Shown: positions 35,501-45,699 of the stretch, one piece after another
Position numbering within the stretch: position 1 is the first letter of the stretch
Layout of the letters: every line of letters starts with the position of its first letter
From: Cladopsammia gracilis
Lineage: Eukaryota; Cnidaria; Anthozoa; Scleractinia; Dendrophylliidae
DNA length: 64,000 bases
Direction: 5' to 3'
Assembly (NCBI GenBank): GCA_022457155.1
Contig: JAJGOT010000311.1
Span: 344,501-408,500 of the forward strand
The notes under the pieces: model-generated
Database searches by the model: none
The model's input: only the letters and a program-made list of their open reading frames with translations
Told to the model about the DNA's origin: nothing
Position numbers and translations under genes: made by a program

Positions 35501-38500
35501 TGTCCTCTGGATGAGTTCGTTTTCTCTACTTTCGCGTAATTTTTCATGCGCACTTGCTTTTATCATTTGTAATTTTTCTTCTTTTTATCAATATTGTAAT
35601 GTACCGCTTTACCAATACTTTGTGTGCTGCACTAAAAATCCGAATAAAAATGTGTGTAATGCGTCAAGAAAGGGTATTCCCTACCTCTCGAGCCTACGTA
35701 AAATTTTGAACTCTTTTCAGACTAATAAAAGTATCAGTTCGATATCAGTACATTGCTTGTTGTGCAGTTTTGTGTGCTCAGGACTGCAACAGACCCAATT
35801 TGATGCTTTGAAAGAAATCAGTGCCACATGAATGCTTCAGAAAATGAATAAATAAATAAATTCTTTAAAGACGGAAAACAGTAATGCTGGATCTGTTCAA
35901 GATATTTCGGATCGACAAAGCTTTTGCAGCTAACGTTCTGACGACTGTCATCTTGATATCACTCAGCAGTGCCTTTTTGGGGGATAGTGGGTTAAGAAAT
36001 TCACCACGGTACGTTTTTCAAATAAGCAAGAACCACAACAGCACGAACGTATTTGTCAATCAACAGTTTAAGATTTTTTTTTATTTTACAGCTGTTCTCG
36101 ACCCGAAGAAAATGTCAAGATAACCGTAGGACAGTTGAAGAAACAAGTTAAAACAGCAGAAGAAAAACAGAAAGAATTGCAGGAGGACATCCGGAAAAAG
36201 CAAGAAGAACTTAGAAAGCAAGAAGCACGCAGTCAAATGGAGGTAAATACTTATCTGGTTCAGTATTGGAGAATTTCCCAGTATCGATAATCAAACGTCC
36301 TTTAGTCTAAATGTATTCGAAAAAGGTACTTTAATGCGTTTTCTTCTTCAGCAGCGCCAACGGACACCACAAACCGTACCGGAAAGGAGCAGAACTCAAC
36401 CACAGGCCGCTGCACACAAGAAGGTATGTGTACAATCCGCTTAAAATTAATAGCAGTCACATCTGATAAACGTTGTTGAAATCTCGATTGGCATCATGAA
36501 ATAAAAAAAAAAAATTGAACACATTAACAAATTTACACCGGTTTTCCGTGGTGTGGACTCTTATTTACCACGATTTACGTCATCACATGGTCAAAATGTT
36601 GTGGACTCACGAGGCGAAGCCGAGTGAGTCAGCAACAAATTTTGACCATGTGATGACGTAAATCGTGGTAAATAAGAGTCCACACCACGGAAAACCGGTG
36701 TAAATTTGCTTTTTACAACAATATTTAGAAAATAATACAAAGAAAAATCGAAGTCTTGTTACAAAACGTGACAGCAAAGAAAGAGCAAGCGTTGTCTATA
36801 ACTTTCTCGCAATCTGATTGGTTGTTTTCAAGCGCACGTGATGTTAGCGTCAGCACCGTTGTCTGGACTCTCATTTACCACTCACGTCGACCAATCAGAT
36901 TGCGAGTTTAGCGGCAATTGTGGTAAAAAGTATTTTTTCTGTACGGTAAAAAATAAACCGTTTTTATGTCATAGTTTCCTAACTGCGTTTTACGCAAATA
37001 AAACAAAAGAAAAATTCGTTAGTTAAGTGCTGTGAATTAATAAGTAATTATATCTGTTATCATTGTGTTTTATTCAGGTGGAAAGGACATCTTCAGTTGA
37101 GAGTTGCTCTTCGTCCAGGAGTGATACTTCCGAGGTAGGTTCGAGACATTTATCGCACCCTTGCAACAGTACGTACATTTAGCCAATTACAGTAACGCAA
37201 AGCTGAGGGCGCGTATTTTTGAGACATATTCTGGTCATTCTGAAATCAGAATATGCTAACAAAACTATGTTGTTTACATTCTCACAAACCAAAAATTAGC
37301 GACTTCTTTCCATATTATTTTTAAGAGAGGAATAGGTGCAACATTTAGAGCTGTTCTGTGTTTTGGATTTGCCAGAACATGCCCCCCCCCCCCCCCCCCC
37401 CAAGAAAAGAAAAGAAAAACAAAGTGCCCCAGAGTTTAGATGTAAGCACCATCTTAAGTAATTCTTTCTTTCCTTCTTAAGTAATGATCCACATAAAAAG
37501 GATAGCGCTGAACGGCTATGCACGATGGAATGTCAATTTTTTTTCATTGTTACAACTAGTGATCTCATTGGCCAAGACGCAAAAACTGCTCAAAAGTTAA
37601 GGTTCAAGGTGCATTTTGGCTCATTTTTTTAAGGTTTCAAGTAATTTGAGACCCAATCGCACAACATGCAAGTTTTAAAAGATATTGTATTTGGGGAACT
37701 TCATCAAAGAAGCAAAATTATTAGCTATTGTCTTCTGCTATTCTAATTGGTTTAGCACGAACATTTCCTAAAATTTATTTGACGCAAATGGATTTTCTTT
37801 ATTTTTATAATGAAATATAATTATGAACCATCAGCTCCTCCTCTATTCTTGAAACCAAAGATATTCTATGTGGGAAAGAGCCAAAGCCGCAGAACAATGA
37901 AGTTTACCATAGTTCTTATATGAAGCATACTTAATTGTTTGTATTTATACAGAAGCGGCCGCCAAACAGACCAGTAGTAGTAGTGGACAGTACGGAGGAG
38001 CACAGAATAAAGAAATCCGCACAAGAGGTCAGTCGAACTTCACGTTAAAATATCGTTTAGTATTATATCAAACACGGGGAGAGTTTCATCTGGATATCCA
38101 AACACCGACAAGCGGGTTATATAAACGAAGCGTAGTAGAGATTTTTATACTCTTTCAAGGTGTTTACATACCTTGATGAAACACTCTTTCGATATAGCCT
38201 CTCAAACCATTAATTATTCTTGGAGAAATTCAAAGCAAAAGTTGACCAAATTTTATGGTGATCAGTATCACATATCCAAATATTCTTTACGGTAGTGACT
38301 TCCTTTGTTTTCACTTCATGAATTATGTAATTTATCAAACACCGCGAGGAAGTATGTTTCATCAGGATATCCAAACATGGAGAAGTGGGTCGAAAAATGA
38401 AGCGCAGCCGAGTTTTTTTTTTTAACCCACTTCCAGGTGTTTGGATACCTGATAGCTTCTCAAACTGATCATTAATGATCCTCTTTCGAGGCAGGCTGGT

Positions 38501-41500
38501 TGATGTGTACGATAATTTAGGACAACAACGCATAGGTGATGGGTAAAATCAGGGTGGCAGGGAAGTGACACTAGGGAACCCCCCGGGGACCAGGAGAGGA
38601 GTGCCCTCCTGGGGGGAGAGCAGATCAGGTGGTACCGGGGGTAGCCACCCTGGACGTGGTCCGGATCTGTCTCCAGTGGGGTGAGGCCCATATCCCTAGT
38701 CACGGGGAACTAGGGAACCAGGAGAGGGGTGCCCTCCTGGGGGGAGTACAGATCAGGTGGGACCGTGGGTACCCACCCTGGAATGGATATTTCTCCGGAC
38801 CTGTCTCCAAGGGCTAAGCCTTACTGTGGGGTAAAGTGCAGCCAAGGGTTGCACTTCCCTGCCGCCATATTTATTAATAAACAATACCACGAAAAAAACA
38901 TTCCAGTTGATAAACTTTAAATCACAAAGGTTTCAGTCATGGGAGGGTGGGGGGGAAAATTGTTATGATGCTCGGTGCGAAGCGATGGAAGAATGAACTG
39001 GGTGGGACACGCGCTATTACATTATAGGTAAGAGCACGAGGGCAACATATGACAGAACTGACTGGGACCTTTGTTTGATAACATCTTACTGAGATTGGCT
39101 TACTTTGGACTTTGCTTTAAAACTTAAAGACATTGTAAATAAGGCGACTATATCAATGTCAGGCTTGACCTAGACCTTAAGAAAATACAGAAAGCAAGGC
39201 TTGGACTTTGGCCTTGCAGAGAAGTACAGAAATTGTAGTACCCTCTAAAATTAGCATAACAATAGGCCATACACTTAACAAGTGGACTAGGGAAAGAATG
39301 TTACACGCCGACAGTAAGTGACTCTTACGATTGTCTCAGGTCTCATTAACATCAGTTTATCGAATAATAAACTTGAACTTAAATGCGGAGAAAACGAAGG
39401 AATAAAATCGCCAAACTCTATGCAAATTAGGACCAGGTATCCAAACCTCCTTCACCGTAGTGATTTCCTTTGTGTTCTCGTCATGAATTATTAATGCATT
39501 TTAGAATATCGAGTTTCCCACACCCATCGTAGTACCCTGAAAGAAACGCGTCTTTGAAGTAACGACCACTCACAATCACGACAGTTCAACTGTAAAGTAT
39601 CCGATCCTTGATCGATTCTCAAACGTTGCAACAACCCTTGGAAAGTAACGATCCTGTTTCTTTCTCTCTCAGCCACTGAAACGACGAAACGCAGAACCTC
39701 GGCCTGATGTAGAGGTAAGTCTTCATTAATTTTGTTGTTGGAGGTCGTGAGCCATCAAATTGTTTTGACCCCTTCTGTTACACGATACTGTTTTTTTTTT
39801 TAGGAAGTACAAGCCAAGCGGAAACGAAACGAAGCGCAAACAACAAAGGTACGAATGCCACAATGGTTTTTCTGTTATGCGAAACAATATATTGGAAGAA
39901 ATCCAAGACTGTTCTCGGGTCGAAGTAATGGCGATACAAAAGAGTTTCAGTTGTAGTTTATTTATTTTTTGATAACACACAGTGGTAGTGGGTCCGCGCG
40001 ATTTAACAACTAAAACAAATATTGCGTATGACACATAGTCCTAGCTATTGGGCAGGCAGACGAGATTGTTCACTTGTTTGAAATGAATATCCAGACATTC
40101 CAGCTTTGGTCATTGTTTCCTTAATTCTCATGAACCGCATGCTTGATTATGCATTGACATCACAAGGAGAAATTTGATATTGATCACTACTGGGACTTAA
40201 GGGGTTAAGAAAACTTTACAGGATACAACATTAACTCCACCAAAAAATAAGGGTCTTATTATTTAAGTACACTTGTGTGAATTGTTGTTGTTGTTGTTGT
40301 TCACGTCATGGAAACTTTGCATGTATACGAACAGAGCGTGGACAGAAAAGAAAACGAGGCCAAAAGAGAACAGCAAACGAAACAGAGGCAAGAGAGACAG
40401 GAAGCTCCAAAACAAGAGGCTTCAAGACGAGAAGCTTCGGTACAACAGGAAACAAAAACAGAGGACCCAGCACCGAAAGAGCTAACAGAATTGGAACAAA
40501 TACAACAAGAACAGCTTATGGAGTGGAGCAGCGAGGGTGAAAGTGATGGAACAACACGTATGTAGATTTTTGTTTCACTCTTGTACCTCTTACAAACGCC
40601 ATATTTGAAGCTTTGAAATGCAAGAGGTGATATTCCTGGAATGTAAATGTTTCACACGAACTTACTCTCAGTTTTTGTTTTGGCAGTACCCAAAGGAACC
40701 AAAGTGGAAGCCCGGGTTGATGGTTCTAAATGGTTAGTCAAATTGTTAATTTACAGTAAACCGTAATGGATAATTTCGTCGTTTATTAGGTCAGTACAAA
40801 ATATAATACACGGAGAAACATTTGATGATATTTGTTGCACGATCTGTAGGTACATTGGAACAGTAATCAATGCTAAGCCGAAGAAGGGATCTTCGTGCAG
40901 GGTCCGTGTCAAGTTTGATATGTATCCAAAGGACAAGTATGACAAGTGGTAAGTTCACAGACGCTTGAATCACACAACAAATCGTTGAACTAACCCTTCA
41001 CTTTTTATGGGTGCCAAAGAAACACACTTTTTCTCAAAATTTCATAGAGGAAAAACTAAGAACCGAAAAGCTCCGAAGAAAAGTACCACTCAAATGCCAC
41101 AGAAAAATACTGCGCAAAAACGTTTATTGAATGGTCACATTTTAAGATTTGTTAGCAGACGTTAAGTTAGAACCACCTTGTACAGCAAAATAAACAGCAC
41201 CACAAGACAGTACTGCTTAATGGCTTCTATGTTAATGGTCACAAGCCAAACAAACAGGAAAATCTGATCGCGAAGGGAACCATTGGTGGCTTCGATAATT
41301 TGTTACTGTGACAGTAATCTCTTTACTAAATGTTGTTCGTATTTGTAGGTTTGACCATCCCAGCGATGACTTACGAGTTCTGCAAGTGAGTATGATCCCG
41401 TATCTTAAACAAATCTTACCGTTTGTGAATGGTTCCTGTGCTCAAATAGAATGAGTGATAAACCGTGCTATTGCTAGCCATAGTATCTGCATATCGTGTT

Positions 41501-44500
41501 GTTTACAGCTATTTCAATTAACGTTGTCAGATGAAAGCTCAAAGCTATAAGGCAAGATAGTTGGAGCGGCGCAAAAGAAACGTTTTTCCCGCTCGTCGCA
41601 TCGCTCATCCGCGCCGTTTCTTTACGTTTCGCCGCTCCCGACTATCTGCATGCCTTAAACAGGCGCTCGGTTTACTCGTTCGGTCTTGACTTGTAGGCTT
41701 TGAGCTTTGAACTTTCACCCGACATTAATTGAAATAGCTATATACTCGCCGAACACAAGCTGTTTCTTTCATTTTTGTAAGTCAGCGCTTGACAGGGTAT
41801 CAAAAGACTTGTTGGTCTGGAAAGAACGAAATTTGCAATTTTGGGTTATGACCTTACGGCTGATGAGTTTGGTATAAAACCCAGGCGTATTGAACGGGTA
41901 TTACTGAATTGGAAGGCTTGTTTAATTGCCTGTAACAAACCGTGTCAAACAAGGTGTCCATTTGTTTTCAGCCTGTGGAGACACCAGCACCTAAGTCACC
42001 AAGCCCCTCCCGCGAGGTTCCAAGTACAACTACGTTTGAAACGCCAAGCGAACAACAAGAGCAGCGTAAACAGCAGACGCCAACAGCTGTCCAGTCCCCG
42101 GAGGACAACAGAGTATCTTCCATGTCAGATGCTACTAACGTCACTGCAATGGAGGAAAATCCAGCAGTTCAACAGTTAGCTACATTGTTTAGGTTTGACA
42201 CTGTCTACATATATATATTTTCACTTATGTCCAGGATTGCAGATAATTAGATGCATGACAAATTTAAATATCCAACACGAAGTGTCCCGTTAAGTCTAAG
42301 TGTTAACCATCTTTTTTGAAATGTTAGGTAAGCAATAGTGTTATTGTTTTTATGTTAGGGTAAACGCACCTGTTTATCTTTACTTAAAGAGCAGAATTTA
42401 GGGGACACTTCGTGACGTTTTTTGTCTGTATTTTTGAAAACAGGTAATGTTGAAGTTCCGTAGAAGAGCAAGAGGACACTTTGTGACGCTTATTAAATTT
42501 GCCATGCATCTAATTATCTACAATCCTGGACATAACTGGGTTTGTGGCATTGCAGTAGGTCTTTCAGTTTCAAATGTTTTCCTTTCTTTTGTACAGTGTA
42601 TTGAGATATCCTATTTTTTTTTGTAGACGATGCCTTTCATACTTTGCCCCTCCGGAATTCAAAGTCACCAAGGAAAACATAAAGCTGATGGGTAATGATG
42701 AGCTGAGGGACTTTCCACTGGTATGAAGTAACCTTGTTCTTTGTTGTCGTAAAATAAGGTTTTCCTAAAATTACTGAGTCCACCACACCCTAACTGTTAG
42801 AGTGCTTTAGTATTTGTTGAATGCATCCAGAGTATCGAAAAACAACGGAGACGCAAGTTGCAAGCCAATGCACGTTTACTTGGTTTGTCAGGGTTTAAAA
42901 TGTGTTGTAAATGTATTGGCGTTTTACTGGCAAGCAGCAGCCGTTCAGCAACACAACAACCATTTATTTTCGCCACACTACCATAAAGTACTAAAATAGA
43001 ATTAGAATATACTCAATTTTGCAAAAATGGTACCCTCTTTCTGACAAAGATTAGAGAGTCATGTTCCGGTTGTTAGTAAAGTCGCACACGAGCCAGATGG
43101 CCCACACGGCCGGAGCTTAACCCGGTTTCTGTAGCATGAAGCGACTAGGAATATTGCTACTCCCCCCTGGATGGGATGCTAGTCCATCGCAGGGTTACCC
43201 CCAGCATTTTGTCGCCGGTACCCATTTATACACCTGGGTGGAGAGAGACCGTGTGGAGTAAAGTTTCTTGTCTAAGGAAACAACACGACGACAGAGACCA
43301 GGCTTAGAACCACCGACCTTCAGGTTGAAAGTCCGACGCGCTAACCACTAGACCACCGTGTCTCCACATGTTCCGGTTGTTACGTATAATTTATTATTTT
43401 TTGTTCCGTGTTAATTGTTTCCTCCGTTATGTTTTATTGTCACATTCCGCACGCCTTTATTCCGCGTATTATTCACGTATTATTCCGCGTATTTCGGTTT
43501 CTAAAATCACTTCATATCACATCAGTTCCCTGAACCTTTCAGCATTGGTAAGCCTAAGTTTTCGTTTTTACAATTAATGTATTTCAACCTTCCGTTTGTT
43601 ATTTGGTTTACTTTAACTCATTTTATGTTAACCTTTATGTTAAGTACTTTGCTGAACAAGCTTCTACATGTTACGAATCGATCGCCTGCGCGCCGGTTCA
43701 AGTCACTTTATTTAAAATATTTCAAAATGTATTCGCAATGAGCAGTTTGTAGTAATCCTGTTTTTATCGTTTGTAGGAGGAGTTCTTTGACTGCTACGAA
43801 CAAGGTATTAGCCAGGTAAGTGGACTTCAGTACAGTAACGAAACAAAACAAAACAAAACATCCCTAATGTTAGGTATTGTCATGATCCAAAGCCGGACAA
43901 GATACTCAAGGTATATTATGTGCATCTTGTCTTGAAAAGAAACCTACTTTGTGCAACAGGACCTTTAAATAGCCAAATCTTCGAAGCAAATCTCAGAAAA
44001 ATAACTCTGGCTAGAAAAATGAGAAAGAAATAAAACTGGGGATTCTGAGATCAGAGTGCGAATACGATTCTGAATTCGTGTATGAATTTTCAAACCTAGT
44101 GTGCTAGCTTGTGATTGAAGATCTTGAAGATTTTCAATTTTCTACTATTTCAGTTGGTTGATCGTTTCCGAACGGATAAGGAAGAAGCCGTTAAAAAGGC
44201 CGAAGCTGCCGAGGAGCGATTAAGGAGAGCGATCAACGAAAAAGAAAGAGCTACATCCAAACTGTTAAATCTGAGGGGGAATGCTGCAAAACTTCTACGT
44301 TGTATTCAAGAGGTTTGTTTTCGAGTTTTCCTTCCCCGTTCTTGCAAATCATCTAGCATTTATAGTTGTTGATTTGTTCATAACCATCTTTTGCATTCAC
44401 CATCTCTTCTTTCTAGGATCCCAGCGAGTGTACAATAAGTGCAGACGATGTATCGGATAGGGTGGACGAATTGATGGAGAATATAGCACATCAGGCTGCG

Positions 44501-44512
44501 GGGCAGTTATAG
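16930..44512 (+). CDS. MORC2: MORC2-like GHKL ATPase with CW zinc finger (whole gene, 40 coding exons)
   Basis: The gene was assembled by following GT-AG junctions and conserved protein similarity. All 40 exon phases agree and the sum is 3,084 nt, or 1,027 residues plus stop, close to the about 1,030 of human MORC2. Family members are nuclear ATPases that dimerise on ATP binding and compact chromatin; in vertebrates MORC2 works with the HUSH silencing complex. The order of domains is GHKL ATPase, S5-type transducer with a coiled-coil insert, CW zinc finger, basic low-complexity linker, Tudor/chromo-like domain and C-terminal coiled coil. The ATG at 16,930 has G at -3 and starts a peptide matching the MORC2 N-terminus ([16 protein letters not shown]). 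Catalytic residues are intact, so it is probably functional. Exon coordinates are in the segment entries. Confidence 0.95.
22368..22512. mobile_element. Foldback MITE in intron 3
   Basis: The outer arms (tcatacggtttt / aaaccgtatga) and inner arms (caatttgggattaatttgca with gtgagtttttcaaaa, and their complements ending at about 22,512) pair over almost the whole length. A short centre, cacgagccgctt, forms the loop. Non-coding. Confidence 0.75.
23521..23765 (+). pseudogene. Non-LTR retrotransposon (LINE) RT C-terminal fragment
   Basis: In one frame the translation reads [20 protein letters not shown] and then LRELRWLPV and [12 protein letters not shown]. This is the pattern found at the C-terminal end of CR1/Jockey-type reverse transcriptases. 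Only this end is present, consistent with the usual 5' truncation. The frame is closed upstream, so it is a remnant. Confidence 0.75.
24178..24240 (+). repeat. (AATC)n-type simple repeat
   Basis: Imperfect tandem aatc/atca units in intron 3, just after the LINE fragment; it may be the LINE's simple-repeat tail. Confidence 0.7.
24461..25165. mobile_element. 705-bp TTAA-flanked MITE (piggyBac-like) in intron 4
   Basis: The 17-bp terminal inverted repeats GGTTACAGTGTACCTTC (24,461) and GAAGGTACACTGTAACC (ending 25,165) are perfect. Both are flanked by TTAA (24,457-24,460 and 25,166-25,169). TTAA target choice is the signature of piggyBac transposases. The interior has no transposase frame, so it is non-autonomous. 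Confidence 0.85.
26682..26800. mobile_element. Foldback MITE in intron 8
   Basis: Ends gggccgagttgttcgaa and ttgaacaactcggccc are inverted. A second inner pair, ttagcgctaatcc / ggattagtgctaa, supports a hairpin of about 120 nt. Non-coding. Confidence 0.75.
27361..27545 (-). mobile_element. Decayed tRNA-derived SINE in intron 10
   Basis: It shares attttgtcgccggtacccat-like and caccttcagg...gcgctaaccac segments with the copies at 5515 and 43,076, but it is diverged and 3'-truncated relative to the minus-strand SINE orientation. Confidence 0.65.
28235..29290 (+). mobile_element. Decayed PIF/Harbinger-like transposon in intron 11
   Basis: Inverted ends start gactttaagatccactacgg at about 28,235 and end ccgtagtggatcttaaagtc at about 29,290, with weaker pairing for a further 20 bases. 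The interior carries the N-terminal part of a Harbinger-like transposase but no DDE nuclease. It is far shorter than an autonomous element. Confidence 0.65.
28369..28866 (+). pseudogene. Truncated Harbinger-like transposase N-terminus
   Basis: The frame ([20 protein letters not shown] followed by a stretch around [18 protein letters not shown]) matches the helical N-terminal region of HARBI1-like transposases as I remember it. The first codon in this frame is not ATG; the first in-frame ATG lies about 13 codons in. The frame ends in unrelated Lys-rich sequence before any catalytic DDE motif, so it is a broken copy. Confidence 0.6.
29915..30062 (+). repeat. Single-unit copy of the 88-bp repeat family (intron 13)
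   Basis: One unit (gactcaaaa...caaatgg-type core with ggtgtgaccattcaaatgaaa) lies between flanks resembling 33,199-33,270 and the repeat's distal flank. It is in inverted orientation relative to the array at 33.3 kb. Confidence 0.6.
30098..33081 (+). CDS. MORC2: MORC2-like exons 14-22: transducer domain and coiled-coil insert
   Basis: Exons: 30098-30177, 30530-30566, 30666-30708, 31226-31311, 31501-31593, 32098-32145, 32250-32269, 32457-32524, 33012-33081 (residues about 285-466). Exons 14-17 are Lys/Glu/Ala-rich and predict a long antiparallel coiled coil, which in MORC2 projects from the ATPase. Exons 18-22 resume the transducer fold with [45 protein letters not shown] and [11 protein letters not shown]. 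Exon 20 is a 20-nt microexon. Confidence 0.94.
30820..31065 (+). repeat. Two-unit copy of the 88-bp repeat family (intron 16)
   Basis: Two successive 88-bp units (aatggtaccatgcaaaagta ... cagactcaaaagttagaac) lie between the same flanking sequences found around the longer array at 33.3 kb. The family is therefore an interspersed element whose core expands in tandem. Confidence 0.8.
33283..34079 (+). repeat. 88-bp minisatellite array, about 9 units (intron 22)
   Basis: The segment ttagaacaaatggtaccatg recurs at 33,371, 33,459, 33,546 and on to 34,074 at a spacing of 88 (once 87). First and last units are more diverged. There are no spacers between units, so it is not CRISPR-like. The long frames on both strands are produced by the repeat. 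Confidence 0.92.
34350..36242 (+). CDS. MORC2: MORC2-like exons 23-26: CW-type zinc finger
   Basis: Exons: 34350-34371 (22-nt microexon), 34473-34573, 34960-35065, 36092-36242 (residues about 467-593). The CW domain spans the exon 24/25 junction, with [12 protein letters not shown] at about residues 505-514 and a later WCCVMNPDP. This gives the Cys pairs and Trp typical of CW fingers, and the last Cys is supplied by NRCSRPEE across the exon 25/26 junction. Exon 26 continues into a charged coiled coil of repeated KQ/EE. CW domains in other MORC proteins read histone H3 methylation; in vertebrate MORC2 the aromatic cage is incomplete. I cannot tell which applies here. Confidence 0.93.
36352..40557 (+). 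CDS. MORC2: MORC2-like exons 27-32: basic low-complexity linker
   Basis: Exons: 36352-36423, 37078-37134, 37953-38027, 39673-39714, 39804-39848, 40335-40557 (residues 594-764). The segment is rich in Arg, Lys, Ser and Pro, with likely nuclear-localisation clusters (KRPPNRP, PLKRRN, AKRKRNE). It is then Gln/Glu-rich and ends in an acidic stretch ([10 protein letters not shown]). All these exons but the last are phase-0, so they could be skipped without a frame change. Similarity to vertebrate MORC2 is low here, so these calls rest mainly on splice sites and phase agreement. Confidence 0.82.
36529..36707. mobile_element. Long foldback element in intron 27
   Basis: Arms of about 69 bp (36,529-36,597 and 36,639-36,707) are almost perfectly complementary. 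The 41-nt centre contains a smaller gactcac/gtgagtc hairpin. A further inverted pair (cgcaatctgattggt at 36,809, accaatcagattgcg at 36,890) follows directly and may belong to the same insertion. Confidence 0.85.
38028..39672 (+). repeat. Repeats in MORC2-like intron 29
   Basis: Two copies of a GC-rich segment of about 64 bp lie 129 bp apart (38,589-38,652 and 38,718-38,782; ccaggagagg...gtgccctcctggggggag). Before them, 38,060-38,460 holds two diverged inverted segments around tatccaaaca and ggtgtttggata. No coding sequence is recognised. Confidence 0.6.
40687..44512 (+). CDS. MORC2: MORC2-like exons 33-40: Tudor/chromo-like domain and C-terminal coiled coil
   Basis: Exons: 40687-40732, 40850-40948, 41349-41385, 41972-42192, 42627-42720, 43777-43815, 44154-44312, 44417-44512. 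Residues about 765-825 ([41 protein letters not shown]) form the Tudor/chromo-like domain of MORC2. Residues 826-898 are a Pro/Ser/Thr-rich linker. Exon 37 onward ([29 protein letters not shown]) matches the conserved C-terminus. Exon 39 is a long Ala/Glu/Lys/Arg coiled coil thought to dimerise the protein. The stop TAG is at 44,510-44,512. Confidence 0.93.
41514..41739. mobile_element. Foldback element in intron 35
   Basis: The outer arms acagctatttcaattaacg and attgaaatagct are those of the foldback at 3168-3328. The interior differs and carries its own inverted gcggcg-type segment. Non-coding. Confidence 0.7.
42225..42535. mobile_element. Inverted-repeat element in intron 36
   Basis: Imperfect 42-bp arms (ttatgtccaggattgcagat at 42,225 and its near-complement ending at 42,535) enclose subterminal repeats of the gacact-tcgtgacg type. 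There is no coding capacity, so it is probably a non-autonomous DNA transposon. Confidence 0.75.
43076..43366 (-). mobile_element. tRNA-derived SINE with perfect 16-bp target duplication (intron 37)
   Basis: It is the same SINE as at 5515-5792. CATGTTCCGGTTGTTA occurs directly on both sides (43,060-43,075 and 43,367-43,382) without mismatch, which fits LINE-type target-primed insertion and a fairly recent event. On the minus strand it has A-box-like (GGTCTAGTGGTTAGCGC) and B-box-like promoter sequences. Confidence 0.92.
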
Positions 44513-45699
44513 CGACGTTTCTTTTTTATCTTCAAGCAAGTTTGGTGGATAGTTTACGTGCCATTCGTCTTTTTTTTTTTCTGCGTTCCGTTTTTTTTTT
44601 TACAAGCCAACCTGATGGTCCAAGATTTTTCTACCATGCCGTCCATGTTTTGTTTTATAAACATTTCCTCGCGCTCAGCGTGCAGTAACGAATTTGCAAT
44701 TATATAGATGCTTTTCTACTTGAGCTATTTAAGACGTCAACGCAACACGTTCAATGTAAATTGTAATTGTACAGCATAACGCTAAAGTTTTTTTATACCA
44801 AAAAATAATATCACCTTATTCAGAAGGTAAATGAATGCTCACAAATAGTTGTGATGTTTGAGACAATGTAACAAGCAAACGGATTCCAACGCTGTGCATT
44901 CGCGTTACTTTACGATAAACACAAGGTTGGCGACCGCAAGAATGATGCCGCCTTTCTACAGCCACAAGCAAAAGAGAAAAATTGGAAGTTGACGTGGATA
45001 ATGAAGTACTATACTTTGGACAAGTTAGACACTTCGACAAATTCATGCGGAATCATGTTGCTGTTAAAGAATATTTATCATACAAACGAGATAGAGCATT
45101 GTGTGAAACGTCAATTTTATTTCCCTATAATAGAATAATAGTAAAAAATACTCTTTTCTCTGTTTTGGAGAAAATAATACCATTGATTAAAGAACTAATG
45201 TATTATTTTTACCCCTTGATTCCCTGATTCAGAAAATTTTTTTTTAAACATTTTCTCTTTGCTTTGTGAAAGAGTTATTTTAAGATCGCTAATCAAGTGG
45301 TTACAAAAAGGAAATGGTTCAAACACTGCAGGGAAATAAAGGGTCAAAATATGGAATAAATTTAGTGCTATTTCATAAGAATTTATATACACACAAACAA
45401 AGTCATTATAGCGGTTACTTTTGCGTCGCTAAAAATATGAACAGCTTCGTTCCATCTTAACACAATTACCTTTACCAAGTAAAAGATTGAAACCAAATGA
45501 ACTTTACACTTGTTATCTTTGTGTAGTACTTTCCTTTCAGCTGATAGGCTGGATTCGTGTTGAGCAATTTCTGACCAACACCAACCAAGTGTTGAAGTTT
45601 TCTTGGGTAGAGTGTCGGCAGTGGTATTCAACCTACGTATTGCTAGTGGCTACTGTGAAACGCTGGCAGTCGCTCTTTGTGAAATTTCTGCTTTTACAT
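44513..45699. other. Convergent intergenic region (two 3' UTRs)
   Basis: The MORC2-like gene ends at 44,512 (+) and the HECTD4-like gene at 45,700 (-), so both 3' UTRs share about 1.2 kb. Possible poly(A) signals are aataaa at 45,335 and 45,355 (+) and tttatt at about 45,117 (AATAAA on the minus strand). If these are used, the transcripts overlap. No other gene is seen. Confidence 0.5.
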
